Assembly: GCF_004569505.1 (NCBI RefSeq)
Contig: NZ_SPPK01000002.1
Coordinates: 1,021,139-1,085,138, forward strand
Reading direction: 5' to 3'
Length of the DNA: 64,000 nt
Source: Dysgonomonas mossii
GTDB taxonomy: Bacteria > Bacteroidota > Bacteroidia > Bacteroidales > Dysgonomonadaceae
A model generated the notes under the pieces. That model made no database searches and was not told where the DNA came from. It saw only the letters and a program-made list of their open reading frames with translations. This document shows positions 18,918-26,747 of this stretch, one piece after another. Within the stretch, counting starts at the first letter, position 1; the number at the start of each line of letters is the position of its first letter. The position numbers and the translations under genes are program-made.

Positions 18918-19775
18918 TTATTCTATAGTTATTTTAGAAAGTACCGGCTTATGATCGGAGACGAAAGTTCCGTTTAAAGTGTCGGGCAAGACTACATAAT
19001 CTTGTACCTTTATTTGTTTACTCACAAATATATAATCAATTAGAGGACGTTCGCTTTCAGCTAGTCTGCCAAAGTTGTGGAATGTCCAGTCTGTACCTGA
19101 TGTTTTTAGGGCAATCGTTTTACTGTCTAACAAGTGATTAGTCTTTGATGCATCTGTAATATTCTTAATCGCTTCCGATTGCGGAGTATCATTAAAGTCT
19201 CCTGTAAGTACTATCGGCAGACCTTTTCCCAAGTCTTCAGCTTTCTTTAATAGTAAGTTTCCGCCTTCTTTTCGGGCAATCAATCCATCGTTATCAAGAT
19301 GTGTATTAATAGCAAATATTTCTTTACCCGTAGCTTTTTCTTTTAGGATGGCCCATGTTGCCACACGTATATATGATGCATCCCAACCTTTAGAACCTGC
19401 TAATTCTGGAGTTTCGCTTACCCAGAATGTACCGGACTCTATAGCCGAGAATCTATCTTTTTTATAGAAAATGGGGCTGAATTCTCCTTTGTCTGCACCA
19501 TCTTCGCGTCCTACGCCTATTGCTGTGTATTGGGGCAGGCGTTCTTTCAGGTCATTCATCTGGTTCAACAAAACCTCTTGCATGCCGAGTATATCCACAT
19601 CATTCATCCGAACCATTTCAGCGGCATTATCTTTTCTGTATTGCCAGCTGTTAAGACTGTCGCTGGGAACATCCAAACGAATATTGAATGTCATAACATT
19701 CAGCTCTAAAGGTTTTGTTTTACAGGATGATATGAAAAGTAGTGAGGGTAGTAATAAGTAAATTAATTTTTTCAT
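18918..19775 (-). CDS. Endonuclease/exonuclease/phosphatase family lipoprotein
   Basis: A 285-residue EEP-fold hydrolase with a lipoprotein signal ending in FISSC (Cys18), so it is probably anchored in the outer membrane. Fold motifs are LNVMTFNIRLD, DILGMQEVL, INTHLDN, TGDFNDTPQSEAI and the C-terminal SDHKPVL. They supply the metal-binding Asn/Glu and the catalytic Asp/His. The family cuts phosphodiesters or phosphomonoesters (nucleic acids, sphingomyelin, inositol phosphates). The YIRVATWAILKEKATGKEI layout is like the secreted phosphohydrolases common in Bacteroidetes. The substrate is unknown. It sits between dgkA and the M16 peptidase on the same strand. Confidence 0.88.
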   Translation of the reverse strand: MKKLIYLLLPSLLFISSCKTKPLELNVMTFNIRLDVPSDSLNSWQYRKDNAAEMVRMNDVDILGMQEVLLNQMNDLKERLPQYTAIGVGREDGADKGEFSPIFYKKDRFSAIESGTFWVSETPELAGSKGWDASYIRVATWAILKEKATGKEIFAINTHLDNDGLIARKEGGNLLLKKAEDLGKGLPIVLTGDFNDTPQSEAIKNITDASKTNHLLDSKTIALKTSGTDWTFHNFGRLAESERPLIDYIFVSKQIKVQDYVVLPDTLNGTFVSDHKPVLSKITIE

Positions 19776-19820
19776 TTTAAGTACGTTAATTGAATGAAAC
19801 TATTTATTGGTATTTGAAAT

Positions 19821-20210
19821 TTATGTAAATAAATTATACAATTTGGGTAAGAAAATAATAGCTCCGCAGATGACAGATATTACAGACGATACAAAAACTG
19901 CAGCTGCGGCAAGGTCTTCTACTTTTTTTATAACTTCGTTCCACTGAGGTGATATATAATCACATATATTCTCGATGGCAGAATTTATTATCTCTAGGCT
20001 AAAAACTAACGCTATCAGAATACATATAACAAGCCATTCTGTATTTGATATTTTTAAAAGAAATCCCGCCGTAACTACGACTATTACAATAGCTATATGT
20101 ATACGGGAATTATGCTCTTCCAAAAATAATACTCTCAAACCGTTTAGTGCATATAAAGCCGATTTAGAACGCTTTTTTAGCGAAAATTTTTCCGAACCTT
20201 TTTTGCTCAT
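19821..20210 (-). CDS. dgkA: Diacylglycerol kinase (DgkA type)
   Basis: A small integral-membrane lipid kinase of about 129 residues that phosphorylates diacylglycerol (or undecaprenol in relatives). It has an amphipathic N-terminus (ALYALNGLRVLFLEEHNSRIH) followed by three membrane helices. The signature is EIINSAIENICDYISPQWNEV with KKVEDLAAAAV; the ENICD/KxxxDxAAAAV residues are the conserved active site. I chose the ATG at 20210 rather than an in-frame TTG at 20219. It begins a likely operon with the EEP lipoprotein and M16 peptidase. Confidence 0.93.
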   Translation of the reverse strand: MSKKGSEKFSLKKRSKSALYALNGLRVLFLEEHNSRIHIAIVIVVVTAGFLLKISNTEWLVICILIALVFSLEIINSAIENICDYISPQWNEVIKKVEDLAAAAVFVSSVISVICGAIIFLPKLYNLFT

Positions 20211-20317
20211 TTCAGGCAACCCTTAAATTGGAATACATTTGAATCGCTAATTTAGTAACAAAAAAATGATAAAAAGACAGTTCCTGCTTCTTTTTGGCAA
20301 ATAACTTTTGCTTTTTA

Positions 20318-20349
20318 TTTGTTTCTGATATTCGGTTTCTGTAATTTTG
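20318..20349 (+). promoter_or_regulatory. Bacteroidetes-type promoter for the lipoprotein at 20370
   Basis: TTTG (20318-20321) and TAATTTTG (20342-20349) are separated by 20 bases, an exact match to the TTTG-N19/21-TAnnTTTG consensus. The downstream start codon is 20 bases away. Confidence 0.7.
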
Positions 20350-20369
20350 AATAACAAAATCTGAAAAAT

Positions 20370-20720
20370 ATGAAAAAGTACATATTCTTTTTATTATTGT
20401 CTATCGGATTGACTTCTTGTAATTTGAGTTATCAAAACAATCTGGAGAAAATGGGTGATGCTGTAAGGCAGCACATGAGGTACAGGGATACAGATAATGG
20501 GACTATAACCAAAGTGGAATACTTTAAGCCGATATCGTACGAAAAAATAGCCAAAGAAAAACGTCAGAAACCTGATGAGGCTTACTTATTGCGGGTATAC
20601 ATTCAGGGTACATGGTCTTATGACAACAGTTATAGGATATATAATATCAATGACACTGTCAATTGTTATCTGAACGAAGACAAAAAGGTGTTGAGGATGG
20701 ATGAGAATAAAGAAAACTAA
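20370..20720 (+). CDS. Small lipoprotein of unknown function
   Basis: A 116-residue protein with a lipoprotein signal (lipobox LTSC, Cys17). The mature part is mixed alpha/beta, with MRYRDTDNGTITKVEYFKP and LLRVYIQGTWSYDNSYRIYN. I do not recognise the family. It has its own consensus promoter and its own terminator, so it is an independent gene. It lies between divergent dgkA and downstream aroC. Confidence 0.75.
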   Translation: MKKYIFFLLLSIGLTSCNLSYQNNLEKMGDAVRQHMRYRDTDNGTITKVEYFKPISYEKIAKEKRQKPDEAYLLRVYIQGTWSYDNSYRIYNINDTVNCYLNEDKKVLRMDENKEN

Positions 20721-20747
20721 GAAAACTATCTTCAATATAGAAAATAG

Positions 20748-20794
20748 GAGGGCATTTCTTCTTTCATTTTAGAAAGGGAAATTGCCCTCTTTTA
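20748..20794 (+). terminator. Terminator after the lipoprotein at 20370
   Basis: Outer stem GAGGGCA/TGCCCTC (20748-20754 with 20783-20789) has an inner CTTTC/GAAAG stem and is followed by TTTT. Confidence 0.75.
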
Positions 20795-20826
20795 ATATAT
20801 CTGCTCGATTATTAAATTATTTCATG

Positions 20827-20834
20827 TAATTTTG
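20827..20834 (+). promoter_or_regulatory. -7 box upstream of aroC
   Basis: TAATTTTG matches TAnnTTTG and lies 27 bases before the aroC ATG. The usual TTTG box is not evident. Confidence 0.5.
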
Positions 20835-20860
20835 TATTATTATCATATTTAAGATTATCG

Positions 20861-21949
20861 ATGAATACTTTTGGAAATATATTCAGACTTACTTCTTATG
20901 GAGAGTCTCATGGTGCTGGTATCGGTGGAGTTATTGATGGTTGCCCTGCAGGGATAACGGTCGATATGGAGTTTATACAAAACGAACTAAACCGCCGTCG
21001 TCCGGGACAATCTAAGATAACTACTCCTCGCAAAGAAGCAGATGAAGTAGAGTTCTTATCGGGGATATATGATGGTAAAACTACCGGAGTACCGATAGGA
21101 TTTCTTATTCGAAATAATAATCAGCATTCGTCAGATTACGATAACCTGAAAGATATTTATCGTCCCTCTCATGCAGACTATACATATTCTCAGAAGTATG
21201 GTATACGTGATCACCGTGGAGGAGGCAGGTCGTCGGCCCGTGAAACTATTGCTCGCTGTGTAGGCGGGGCATTAGCTAAGCTTGCGTTGAAGCAATTAGG
21301 AGTAGAAATATTGGCTTATACTTCGCAAGTGGGACATATAAAGCTGGAAAAACTATACAAGGATTATGATCTGTCACTTATAGAATCTACACCTGTACGT
21401 TGTCCCGATCAGGAGAAAGCGCAGTTGATGATAGAACTTATCGAAGAGGTTAAGTCGAAAGGGGATACTATTGGCGGCGTTATTTCGTGCGTTATAAAGG
21501 GTGCCCCTGTAGGATTAGGTGAGCCTGTATTTAATAAGTTACATGCCGCTTTAGGCAATGCTATGCTTGGTATAAATGCGGTGAAAGGGTTTGAATACGG
21601 CGATGGATTCGATGTAAATCATAGAGGATCGGAGGTTAATGATGTATTCTATAACGATAATGGTAAGATAGGAACTAAGACAAACCATTCGGGCGGTATA
21701 CAAGGTGGAATATCAAACGGACAAGATATCTATTTTCGTGTAGCTTTCAAACCTGTGGCAACAATTTTGATGCATCAGGAGACTGTAAATAAAGATGGAG
21801 ATAGCACAGACCTTAAGGCTCGTGGACGTCACGACGCTTGTGTACTACCTCGTGCAGTACCAATTGTTGAGGCTATGGCGGCGATGACTATTTTAGATTA
21901 TTATCTTTTGAGCTGTACAAATCGTGTTTTCTTGGATAAGCTTTCTTAG
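20861..21949 (+). CDS. aroC: Chorismate synthase
   Basis: Catalyses the last step of the shikimate pathway, turning 5-enolpyruvylshikimate 3-phosphate into chorismate with reduced FMN. The 362-residue length is normal. Signature motifs are [20 protein letters not shown] at the N-terminus, [31 protein letters not shown], and [18 protein letters not shown] near the C-terminus. The gene appears monocistronic. Its last 62 bases overlap, on the opposite strand, the 3' end of the YgbA-family gene. Confidence 0.97.
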   Translation: MNTFGNIFRLTSYGESHGAGIGGVIDGCPAGITVDMEFIQNELNRRRPGQSKITTPRKEADEVEFLSGIYDGKTTGVPIGFLIRNNNQHSSDYDNLKDIYRPSHADYTYSQKYGIRDHRGGGRSSARETIARCVGGALAKLALKQLGVEILAYTSQVGHIKLEKLYKDYDLSLIESTPVRCPDQEKAQLMIELIEEVKSKGDTIGGVISCVIKGAPVGLGEPVFNKLHAALGNAMLGINAVKGFEYGDGFDVNHRGSEVNDVFYNDNGKIGTKTNHSGGIQGGISNGQDIYFRVAFKPVATILMHQETVNKDGDSTDLKARGRHDACVLPRAVPIVEAMAAMTILDYYLLSCTNRVFLDKLS

Positions 21950-22247
21950 GTGATCTCAGCCCTTTGATCAAGTGCTTAGTTGCTAAAATGGGATTGTGAA
22001 GTAGCATTCGTGGACCGGAGTACTTCATAATTTCTTTTATTCTTTCTCTCATTTCCGAACTATAGCAATGAACTTTACAGTTTTGACATGTGGGTTTATC
22101 CTCACCAAATATGCATTTCGTTAACTTTCTTTGTGCGTAATTGTTCAGTTTAGCGCAAGATGAGCATAAAGCATGACTTGTACCATGTTTATCTTTACAG
22201 TACAAGTGAATCATCTTTCCGATGGTCTTTTTTTCTGTAGTATTCAT
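21888..22247 (-). CDS. YgbA-family (nitrous oxide-stimulated promoter) protein
   Basis: A small cysteine-rich protein of 119 residues. Seven cysteines occur as YC, LCSSC, KC, TCQNC and HCY, followed by the conserved [24 protein letters not shown] block. This matches the family of E. coli YgbA, whose gene is induced by nitrogen oxides through NsrR. The biochemical role is unclear; the clustered Cys pairs suggest metal or Fe-S binding, which is inference. The C-terminal 20 or so residues are Lys/Ser-rich and encoded opposite the end of aroC. Confidence 0.85.
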   Translation of the reverse strand: MNTTEKKTIGKMIHLYCKDKHGTSHALCSSCAKLNNYAQRKLTKCIFGEDKPTCQNCKVHCYSSEMRERIKEIMKYSGPRMLLHNPILATKHLIKGLRSPKKAYPRKHDLYSSKDNNLK

Positions 22248-22309
22248 TTACAAAGAATCTCCTATATAGAAGATAGGTATAGTGATTATGATCAAAAATG
22301 ATCGCTCTA

Positions 22310-23023
22310 TTATTCAAAGTTAAACACAAGTGATATCATTCGTGTTTTTCCCGATGAAATCGCTTGAGTATATTTAATTAAATCTTTATCTGATAGATCT
22401 GATCTGTCTTTATTTACAACATCCGCTAGTCCGAATGAAAATTTTAATTCAGGACACAGTTTGAATAACGGTAAATACAAATTACACCCAACGCCAAATT
22501 CTAAACCATAGTCCATCGATTTGAAGCGGAGTATATCATTCTTCTTTTGTCCGATATTTAAAGCAGCATATGCCCCTGCAAGCAGGTAGGGTCTGAAATT
22601 TCCTGTACGGTCTGCGCTAAATTTAAGATAAAGAGGTAGTGTTAAATAATTACTCCTCAAGGCTGATTCGTATTCTTTGCCTGATGTTTGCTCTTTAAAA
22701 ACAAAACGCCTTTCTCCAAAATGTAGAGAAGGAGTGGTACGAAGATTGAAATATTGATTCAAATATCTGTCGGCTATCATACCTACACTAAACCCTACCG
22801 AATAGGACGGTATTTCCGTAAACCAAGCTTCACCGTTATCTCCCACATAGCCCGAATGTGATATAATAAGGTCTTGCGCTTGGAATCCAATCATAAAGCC
22901 CAAATGATACATCTTTTGATCTGCAAAAGGTAGGTTTTGCGGTTTACGAGTCTGTGCCTGCATATTAATACCGAACAGGACAATAAAAGATAGGTATAAT
23001 AGTATTAATTTCTGCTGTTTCAA
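22310..23023 (-). CDS. PorT-family outer-membrane beta-barrel protein
   Basis: A 237-residue exported protein with a signal peptide at about 1-23 (cleavage after MQAQ). The mature N-terminus KPQNLPFADQKMYHLGFMIG resembles the PorT/SprT family, followed by alternating-pattern strands of a small 8-stranded barrel. PorT in Porphyromonas gingivalis is needed for the type IX secretion system. No other type IX genes are in the window, and PorT-like barrels also occur in species without that system, so the role is uncertain. The gene is monocistronic. Confidence 0.78.
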   Translation of the reverse strand: MKQQKLILLYLSFIVLFGINMQAQTRKPQNLPFADQKMYHLGFMIGFQAQDLIISHSGYVGDNGEAWFTEIPSYSVGFSVGMIADRYLNQYFNLRTTPSLHFGERRFVFKEQTSGKEYESALRSNYLTLPLYLKFSADRTGNFRPYLLAGAYAALNIGQKKNDILRFKSMDYGLEFGVGCNLYLPLFKLCPELKFSFGLADVVNKDRSDLSDKDLIKYTQAISSGKTRMISLVFNFE

Positions 23024-23260
23024 AATTCAGTATTTATTTCTAATAACGTAATTTGCTGTTAGTTATTGCAAAGTACTTATTTTAATCTAGAAAGCGTAAA
23101 AATAGTAATTTCTTCATCTTATTGATGTAAAACAAAAACTATTCATAATTAGTTTATTGCCAGGTAAATAATGTTGAGCGAGCCTTTCGTAAATAGATAT
23201 AAACAATATAAATATTAATAATATCTAATCCTATCTATTTTAGATACAGAAAAAACTCAT

Positions 23261-23268
23261 TATATTTG
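23261..23268 (+). promoter_or_regulatory. -7 box upstream of the ferredoxin gene
   Basis: TATATTTG matches TAnnTTTG and lies 39 bases before the ferredoxin start. Confidence 0.55.
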
Positions 23269-23307
23269 CCAAATCAAAGTTAGTAATAATATTAAAAAAC
23301 AAAAATC

Positions 23308-23475
23308 ATGGCTTACGTTATTAATGAAGATTGTATTGCTTGCGGTACTTGCATCGATGAATGTCCTGTAAATGCAATATCAGAAGGAGACATCTACAAA
23401 ATTGATCCAGATGCATGTACTGACTGTGGTACTTGTGCTGATGCTTGTCCAACTGAAGCAATTCATCCTGCTTAA
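23308..23475 (+). CDS. 2[4Fe-4S] ferredoxin (55 residues)
   Basis: A bacterial-type ferredoxin translated directly from the DNA. Two CxxCxxCxxxCP cluster motifs are present: CIACGTCIDECP (Cys9, 12, 15, 19) and CTDCGTCADACP (Cys37, 40, 43, 47). The fold has the usual two-fold symmetry, with AYVINEDC and YKIDPDAC strands. It is a low-potential electron carrier for pyruvate:ferredoxin oxidoreductase, hydrogenase or Rnf-type partners in an anaerobe. It has its own promoter box and a strong terminator, so it is a single-gene unit, probably highly expressed. Confidence 0.96.
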   Translation: MAYVINEDCIACGTCIDECPVNAISEGDIYKIDPDACTDCGTCADACPTEAIHPA

Positions 23476-23501
23476 TTAGAATTATCAGGATAACAAAATA
23501 T

Positions 23502-23534
23502 AAAGGAAGCTTTTTAGCTTCCTTTTTTGTTTTT
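23502..23534 (+). terminator. Terminator after the ferredoxin gene
   Basis: A 10-bp perfect stem (23502-23511 with 23516-23525) has a TTTT loop and is followed by a T-rich run. Confidence 0.9.
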
Positions 23535-23679
23535 ATAGTAGTTGCCAAGAAAAGTCTTAGTCCTTTCTGTTTCTTATTGAATGCTTTGTTAGACTATAAA
23601 AGTGATTTGTTTGGGAATTGAGGGTGATTGTTATGGAATTATTCCAGATTGAGACTCCATATGATATAAATAATATGAT

Positions 23680-24183
23680 ATGAGAACTGTATTGCTGCTA
23701 TCTATCTTTATGCTTATTTTTATACTAATATCTTGTAAAAAAAATCAAGATCGATCAATGATAGGGAATAGAGAAAAAAATTCTATATGTTGGAAAACTC
23801 TTAGAATTGAATCTCAAAATCAGGTAATAGTTATTGATAAATATGAGAATTATGGAGTTCGAGATACATGTGACCTTAAAGAGGTAAGAATCAATGAATC
23901 TGTCATCGAATATAAGCCTATAAATCGAGGACAAGAATATTTTGATATAACAGAACAAGAGAAAGATTCAGTGTTTTATTATATCTACGATATTGTGACA
24001 AATCCTGTTTATACAGAACAATTCGCGACCTGCTATGTAGGTAATATTTCTATTGGATTTAGTACAGGGAGTGTAACTCAATTATGTAAATATAATTCCG
24101 TTGGCAATTGGACTACAATATCACTTTCAACAGAGAAGTTGTATAATTTATTGAGAAGAAAAACAAAAATTTCAAAGTATTAG
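23680..24183 (+). CDS. Lipoprotein of unknown function
   Basis: A 167-residue protein with a lipoprotein signal (lipobox ILISC, Cys19). The mature part begins KKNQDRSM and contains short beta-rich stretches (QNQVIVIDKYENYGVRD, CYVGNISIGFSTG). I do not recognise a family. The base composition is lower in GC than in neighbouring housekeeping genes and there is no clear promoter, so a recently acquired or lineage-specific gene is possible. It lies alone between the ferredoxin terminator and the tRNA. Confidence 0.65.
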   Translation: MRTVLLLSIFMLIFILISCKKNQDRSMIGNREKNSICWKTLRIESQNQVIVIDKYENYGVRDTCDLKEVRINESVIEYKPINRGQEYFDITEQEKDSVFYYIYDIVTNPVYTEQFATCYVGNISIGFSTGSVTQLCKYNSVGNWTTISLSTEKLYNLLRRKTKISKY

Positions 24184-24286
24184 ATTTCTGTCGAATGATA
24201 GAATGATCTTCTTGCATTCTTCAATGCTTGGTTTCACTGATCATACATTTACAAGTATTGTAAAATATTCCAAAATCAATATATAT

Positions 24287-24324
24287 AACAGAAAAGCAAT
24301 CTCATTTGAGATTGCTTTTCTGTT
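24287..24324 (-). terminator. Terminator of the tRNA-Met gene
   Basis: A long, nearly perfect stem (24287-24304 with 24307-24324) ends TTTTCTGTT on the minus strand, starting two bases after the tRNA 3' end. Confidence 0.85.
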
Positions 24325-24326
24325 AG

Positions 24327-24398
24327 TTGCGGAGACCGGATTCGAACCGATGACCTCCAGGTTATGAGCCTGGCGAGCTACCACTGCTCCACCCCGCG
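24327..24398 (-). tRNA. tRNA-Met (CAT), initiator type
   Basis: A 72-base cloverleaf read on the minus strand. The acceptor is CGCGGGG/CTCCGCA with a C1-A72 mismatch, the hallmark of bacterial initiator tRNA. The D arm is GAGC/GCTC, the anticodon loop CTCATAA (anticodon CAT) and the T loop TTCGAAT with a 5-bp stem. The anticodon stem is CCAGG/CCTGG. Positions 29-31/39-41 therefore read AGG/CCU instead of the usual three G-C pairs of initiators. CCA is not encoded (CTA follows the discriminator A). It has a consensus promoter and a strong terminator. Confidence 0.93.
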
Positions 24399-24410
24399 AT
24401 CTTGTGAGTG

Positions 24411-24442
24411 CAAAAGTATAGAAATAATCATAACATTCCAAA
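24411..24442 (-). promoter_or_regulatory. Bacteroidetes-type promoter for tRNA-Met
   Basis: On the minus strand TTTG (24442-24439) and TACTTTTG (24418-24411) are separated by 20 bases. The tRNA 5' end is 13 bases downstream of the box. Confidence 0.75.
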
Positions 24443-24522
24443 TAAAAACGGGTAAATAAATAAATTATTTCTATACTTGCAAGTTACTTATTGATTACAA
24501 GGATGTTAAAAAAGGAAATATT

Positions 24523-26007
24523 TTACCATGTATAAGTAAGTCCAAAACCTACCATCTCATTATATTGAAAATATCCCCAATCTCCTTTTTTAGTCGGAGG
24601 TACACCATCGTCATAGCGCAGGTAGAAATAAATAGACGTTGATAAAAATCTATTTAGGTTCATTGTGTATTTATTCTCACATTCAAATAGTATTTTCTCA
24701 TAGTTTGTAAAATACATAATTCGACTTGTGAATTTGTTATATCGGTTAAATGAGTATGATATATCTGCCTTAACAGTAGACCCTAAATCCAGTTTACTTT
24801 TCTTCCCTTCATCTACTCCATATCTCGACTTGTCCACCATTGTATCAGCTACTAAAGTGTAGTTAATAGAGGCTGGAGATAGTTCTAACGACAAGTTTAA
24901 TCGCTTATATTTATCTTTAGGTGATATGTTTTCTGTAGTGTATCGCATACCAATACCCGAATTGACAACTAAAGGAGAAAATAAAGATCTTACTCTTGAT
25001 TCACTGTTTACAGGATAACCTCTGAATATTGGTGTTTCTACCTTTAAGTTGACATTGTATGACCATTTTTTAAATGCAGTTATTCCAAAAAGACTACTGT
25101 TTCTTACATAATCTTCAATGATACTAATTTTATGGAATTTGTCGGCAGGTGTTCTCTGAACATTTAAACGCCATTCGAAAGTGTTTTCAAAACTAGTCTT
25201 GTTTTTCTTATACTTTACATTCAGCTTGTGATAATTAATTATGCTAAAGTTGCTATTCCCTCCATTGTACCAATTGTCTGAAAGCTCATTCTGATTTATC
25301 TGCAATGAATGTTCTCCTGTTCTGATCCAATACACCGGTTTTATTCGTATTTTCTCTACTTCCGGTTTATTGATGCCTATCGGATCATCAGTTGTAAGTA
25401 AATCTTGGAATATACTCTTTTTCTCGACTATAGTCTCCTTTAAGAGAGGAATGTTTTTAAAATGAAACGCATTCAATTTAATCCTTTGAGGATTATTCAT
25501 GTAGTATTGTCTTCTTTCAGCCTCTATCTCCTTAATCCGTGCAAGTTTAGGGGCAAATGTACTATCCGGAGATATCAAATGAAACTCGCTTGTAGTATCA
25601 TTTTCTGATTTTTTTGATAAGAAGTCCATGTCTGATGGTAGTATCTTTCCATCAAAAACAACAGGTAAGAATACCGGATCAAAAATCACCGTATCTCTAA
25701 ATGATACATGATCATCAAATGGCATCCAATCATTTTTTAGAATAAGCAGTCCTTTTTCATCTCTTAAAGGTTGCAGATTACTCGCATTTAATCCTTTTGC
25801 ATAAGCAGAGTCGATTCTTAACGGAGCCGAAAATCCTTTGGTTGTATCTCGTGTTGAAATCTTCTTGAGTTGCCTGTCTATATTTGTTATATCTTTCAAA
25901 ATACTATCTTTCTGTTGTCTTACAAGACCTGTATTCTGTGCATTTACAGATGTAGAAAATATAAACAAACATATAATAAAACAGAGGTAGACTTTATTTA
26001 CTCTCAT
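24523..26007 (-). CDS. DUF3078 outer-membrane protein
   Basis: A 494-residue exported protein with a signal peptide at about 1-23 (cleavage after VNAQ). The C-terminal half carries the DUF3078 hallmark: LQINQNELSDNWYNGGNSN, then repeated amphipathic strands (FEWRLNVQRT, YNVNLKVETPIF) ending in a tryptophan (GFGLTYTW), as expected for an outer-membrane barrel. The N-terminal ~230 residues are unassigned and contain a Pro/Lys-rich linker. The function of the family is not known to me. The gene has a -7 box at 26063-26070. Confidence 0.85.
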   Translation of the reverse strand: MRVNKVYLCFIICLFIFSTSVNAQNTGLVRQQKDSILKDITNIDRQLKKISTRDTTKGFSAPLRIDSAYAKGLNASNLQPLRDEKGLLILKNDWMPFDDHVSFRDTVIFDPVFLPVVFDGKILPSDMDFLSKKSENDTTSEFHLISPDSTFAPKLARIKEIEAERRQYYMNNPQRIKLNAFHFKNIPLLKETIVEKKSIFQDLLTTDDPIGINKPEVEKIRIKPVYWIRTGEHSLQINQNELSDNWYNGGNSNFSIINYHKLNVKYKKNKTSFENTFEWRLNVQRTPADKFHKISIIEDYVRNSSLFGITAFKKWSYNVNLKVETPIFRGYPVNSESRVRSLFSPLVVNSGIGMRYTTENISPKDKYKRLNLSLELSPASINYTLVADTMVDKSRYGVDEGKKSKLDLGSTVKADISYSFNRYNKFTSRIMYFTNYEKILFECENKYTMNLNRFLSTSIYFYLRYDDGVPPTKKGDWGYFQYNEMVGFGLTYTW

Positions 26008-26062
26008 TTTACTTATCTTTTTCAGAGAAAGTTATCCTTAATAATTTTCATTTTATAAGATG

Positions 26063-26070
26063 CAAATTTA
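26063..26070 (-). promoter_or_regulatory. -7 box for the DUF3078 gene
   Basis: TAAATTTG on the minus strand matches TAnnTTTG, 55 bases upstream of the start codon at 26007. Confidence 0.45.
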
Positions 26071-26166
26071 GTAATTAAATCCTATATTTAATGCTTTATT
26101 ATCCCGGTAGATAATAAAAAGATTCAATTTAGTGAATTAATTGTTAAATACTTAACCTTATTGTAT

Positions 26167-26199
26167 AATTATGGACTTAAATAGATTAAGCCCATAATT
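26167..26199 (-). terminator. Hairpin after the collagen-like lipoprotein gene
   Basis: A 14-bp stem (26167-26180 with 26186-26199) has one A-C mismatch and a 5-base loop, 17 bases past the stop codon. The T-run after it is poor, so termination is likely but not certain. Confidence 0.5.
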
Positions 26200-26216
26200 A
26201 TCAAGTATTTAAATGT

Positions 26217-26717
26217 TTACCACATCAATACAATATAAAATGTTTTATCCTTATAAGGACGAAGTTGAGTATTAAAATCTGAATATGTAAGATAAAATCC
26301 TACTCCACCCGGATAAAAGTCGAAATCAGCAGTTTCTGTCCATAAAAATTCACCCTTATCATCTTTTCCCCCTAGATGTAAAACATAAGGAAGTCCATTT
26401 TTGACACCTTTAGCGGTTTCAATATAACCGATTACAGCTCCTTCTTTATAAATGAAGTCACTTAATTCTTTTAGTGGTTTGTCTACAAAGAAATGAGAAT
26501 TAAGTTCTCCCGGCTTTCCCACTAGTTCCCATTCGTCGGGCTTTATCGTAAATGATGTTACGTACCAGTTTGTACCATAACCATCCTTTCCATCGATACC
26601 ATCCTTTCCATTCAATCCACTTTGTCCGGTAGGACCCATTGGACCCTCAGGTCCTTCGCATGATGAAAATAAAGAAAGTGTAATAGCTGAGATTAACAAT
26701 AAAAATAACTTTTTCAT
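26217..26717 (-). CDS. Lipoprotein with short collagen-like segment
   Basis: A 166-residue lipoprotein (lipobox FSSC, Cys20). Directly after the lipidated Cys come about eight Gly-X-Y triplets (GPEGPMGPTGQSGLNGKDG and onward to residue ~47), a collagen-like stalk that could trimerise. A globular C-terminal part of about 115 residues is rich in aromatic strands (WYVTSFTIKPDEWELVG, VGFYLTYSDFN) and ends in an aromatic strand (YIVLMW). Presumably the stalk lifts this domain off the membrane. It lies 30 bases after the Arg/Glu-repeat lipoprotein gene on the same strand, so the two are likely co-transcribed. The function is unknown. Confidence 0.82.
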   Translation of the reverse strand: MKKLFLLLISAITLSLFSSCEGPEGPMGPTGQSGLNGKDGIDGKDGYGTNWYVTSFTIKPDEWELVGKPGELNSHFFVDKPLKELSDFIYKEGAVIGYIETAKGVKNGLPYVLHLGGKDDKGEFLWTETADFDFYPGGVGFYLTYSDFNTQLRPYKDKTFYIVLMW

Positions 26718-26747
26718 AATGATATAATTTAAAATATAAGTAATGTT

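Noticed and set aside
22310..23023. PorT-like gene as proof of a type IX secretion system
   Set aside because: Only this one family member is present, and similar barrels occur in species without the system. No C-terminal secretion domains were seen on the exported peptidases here.
24241..24441. A 66-residue open frame across the tRNA-Met gene on the minus strand
   Set aside because: The interval is explained by the tRNA, its promoter and its terminator; the peptide spans the cloverleaf.
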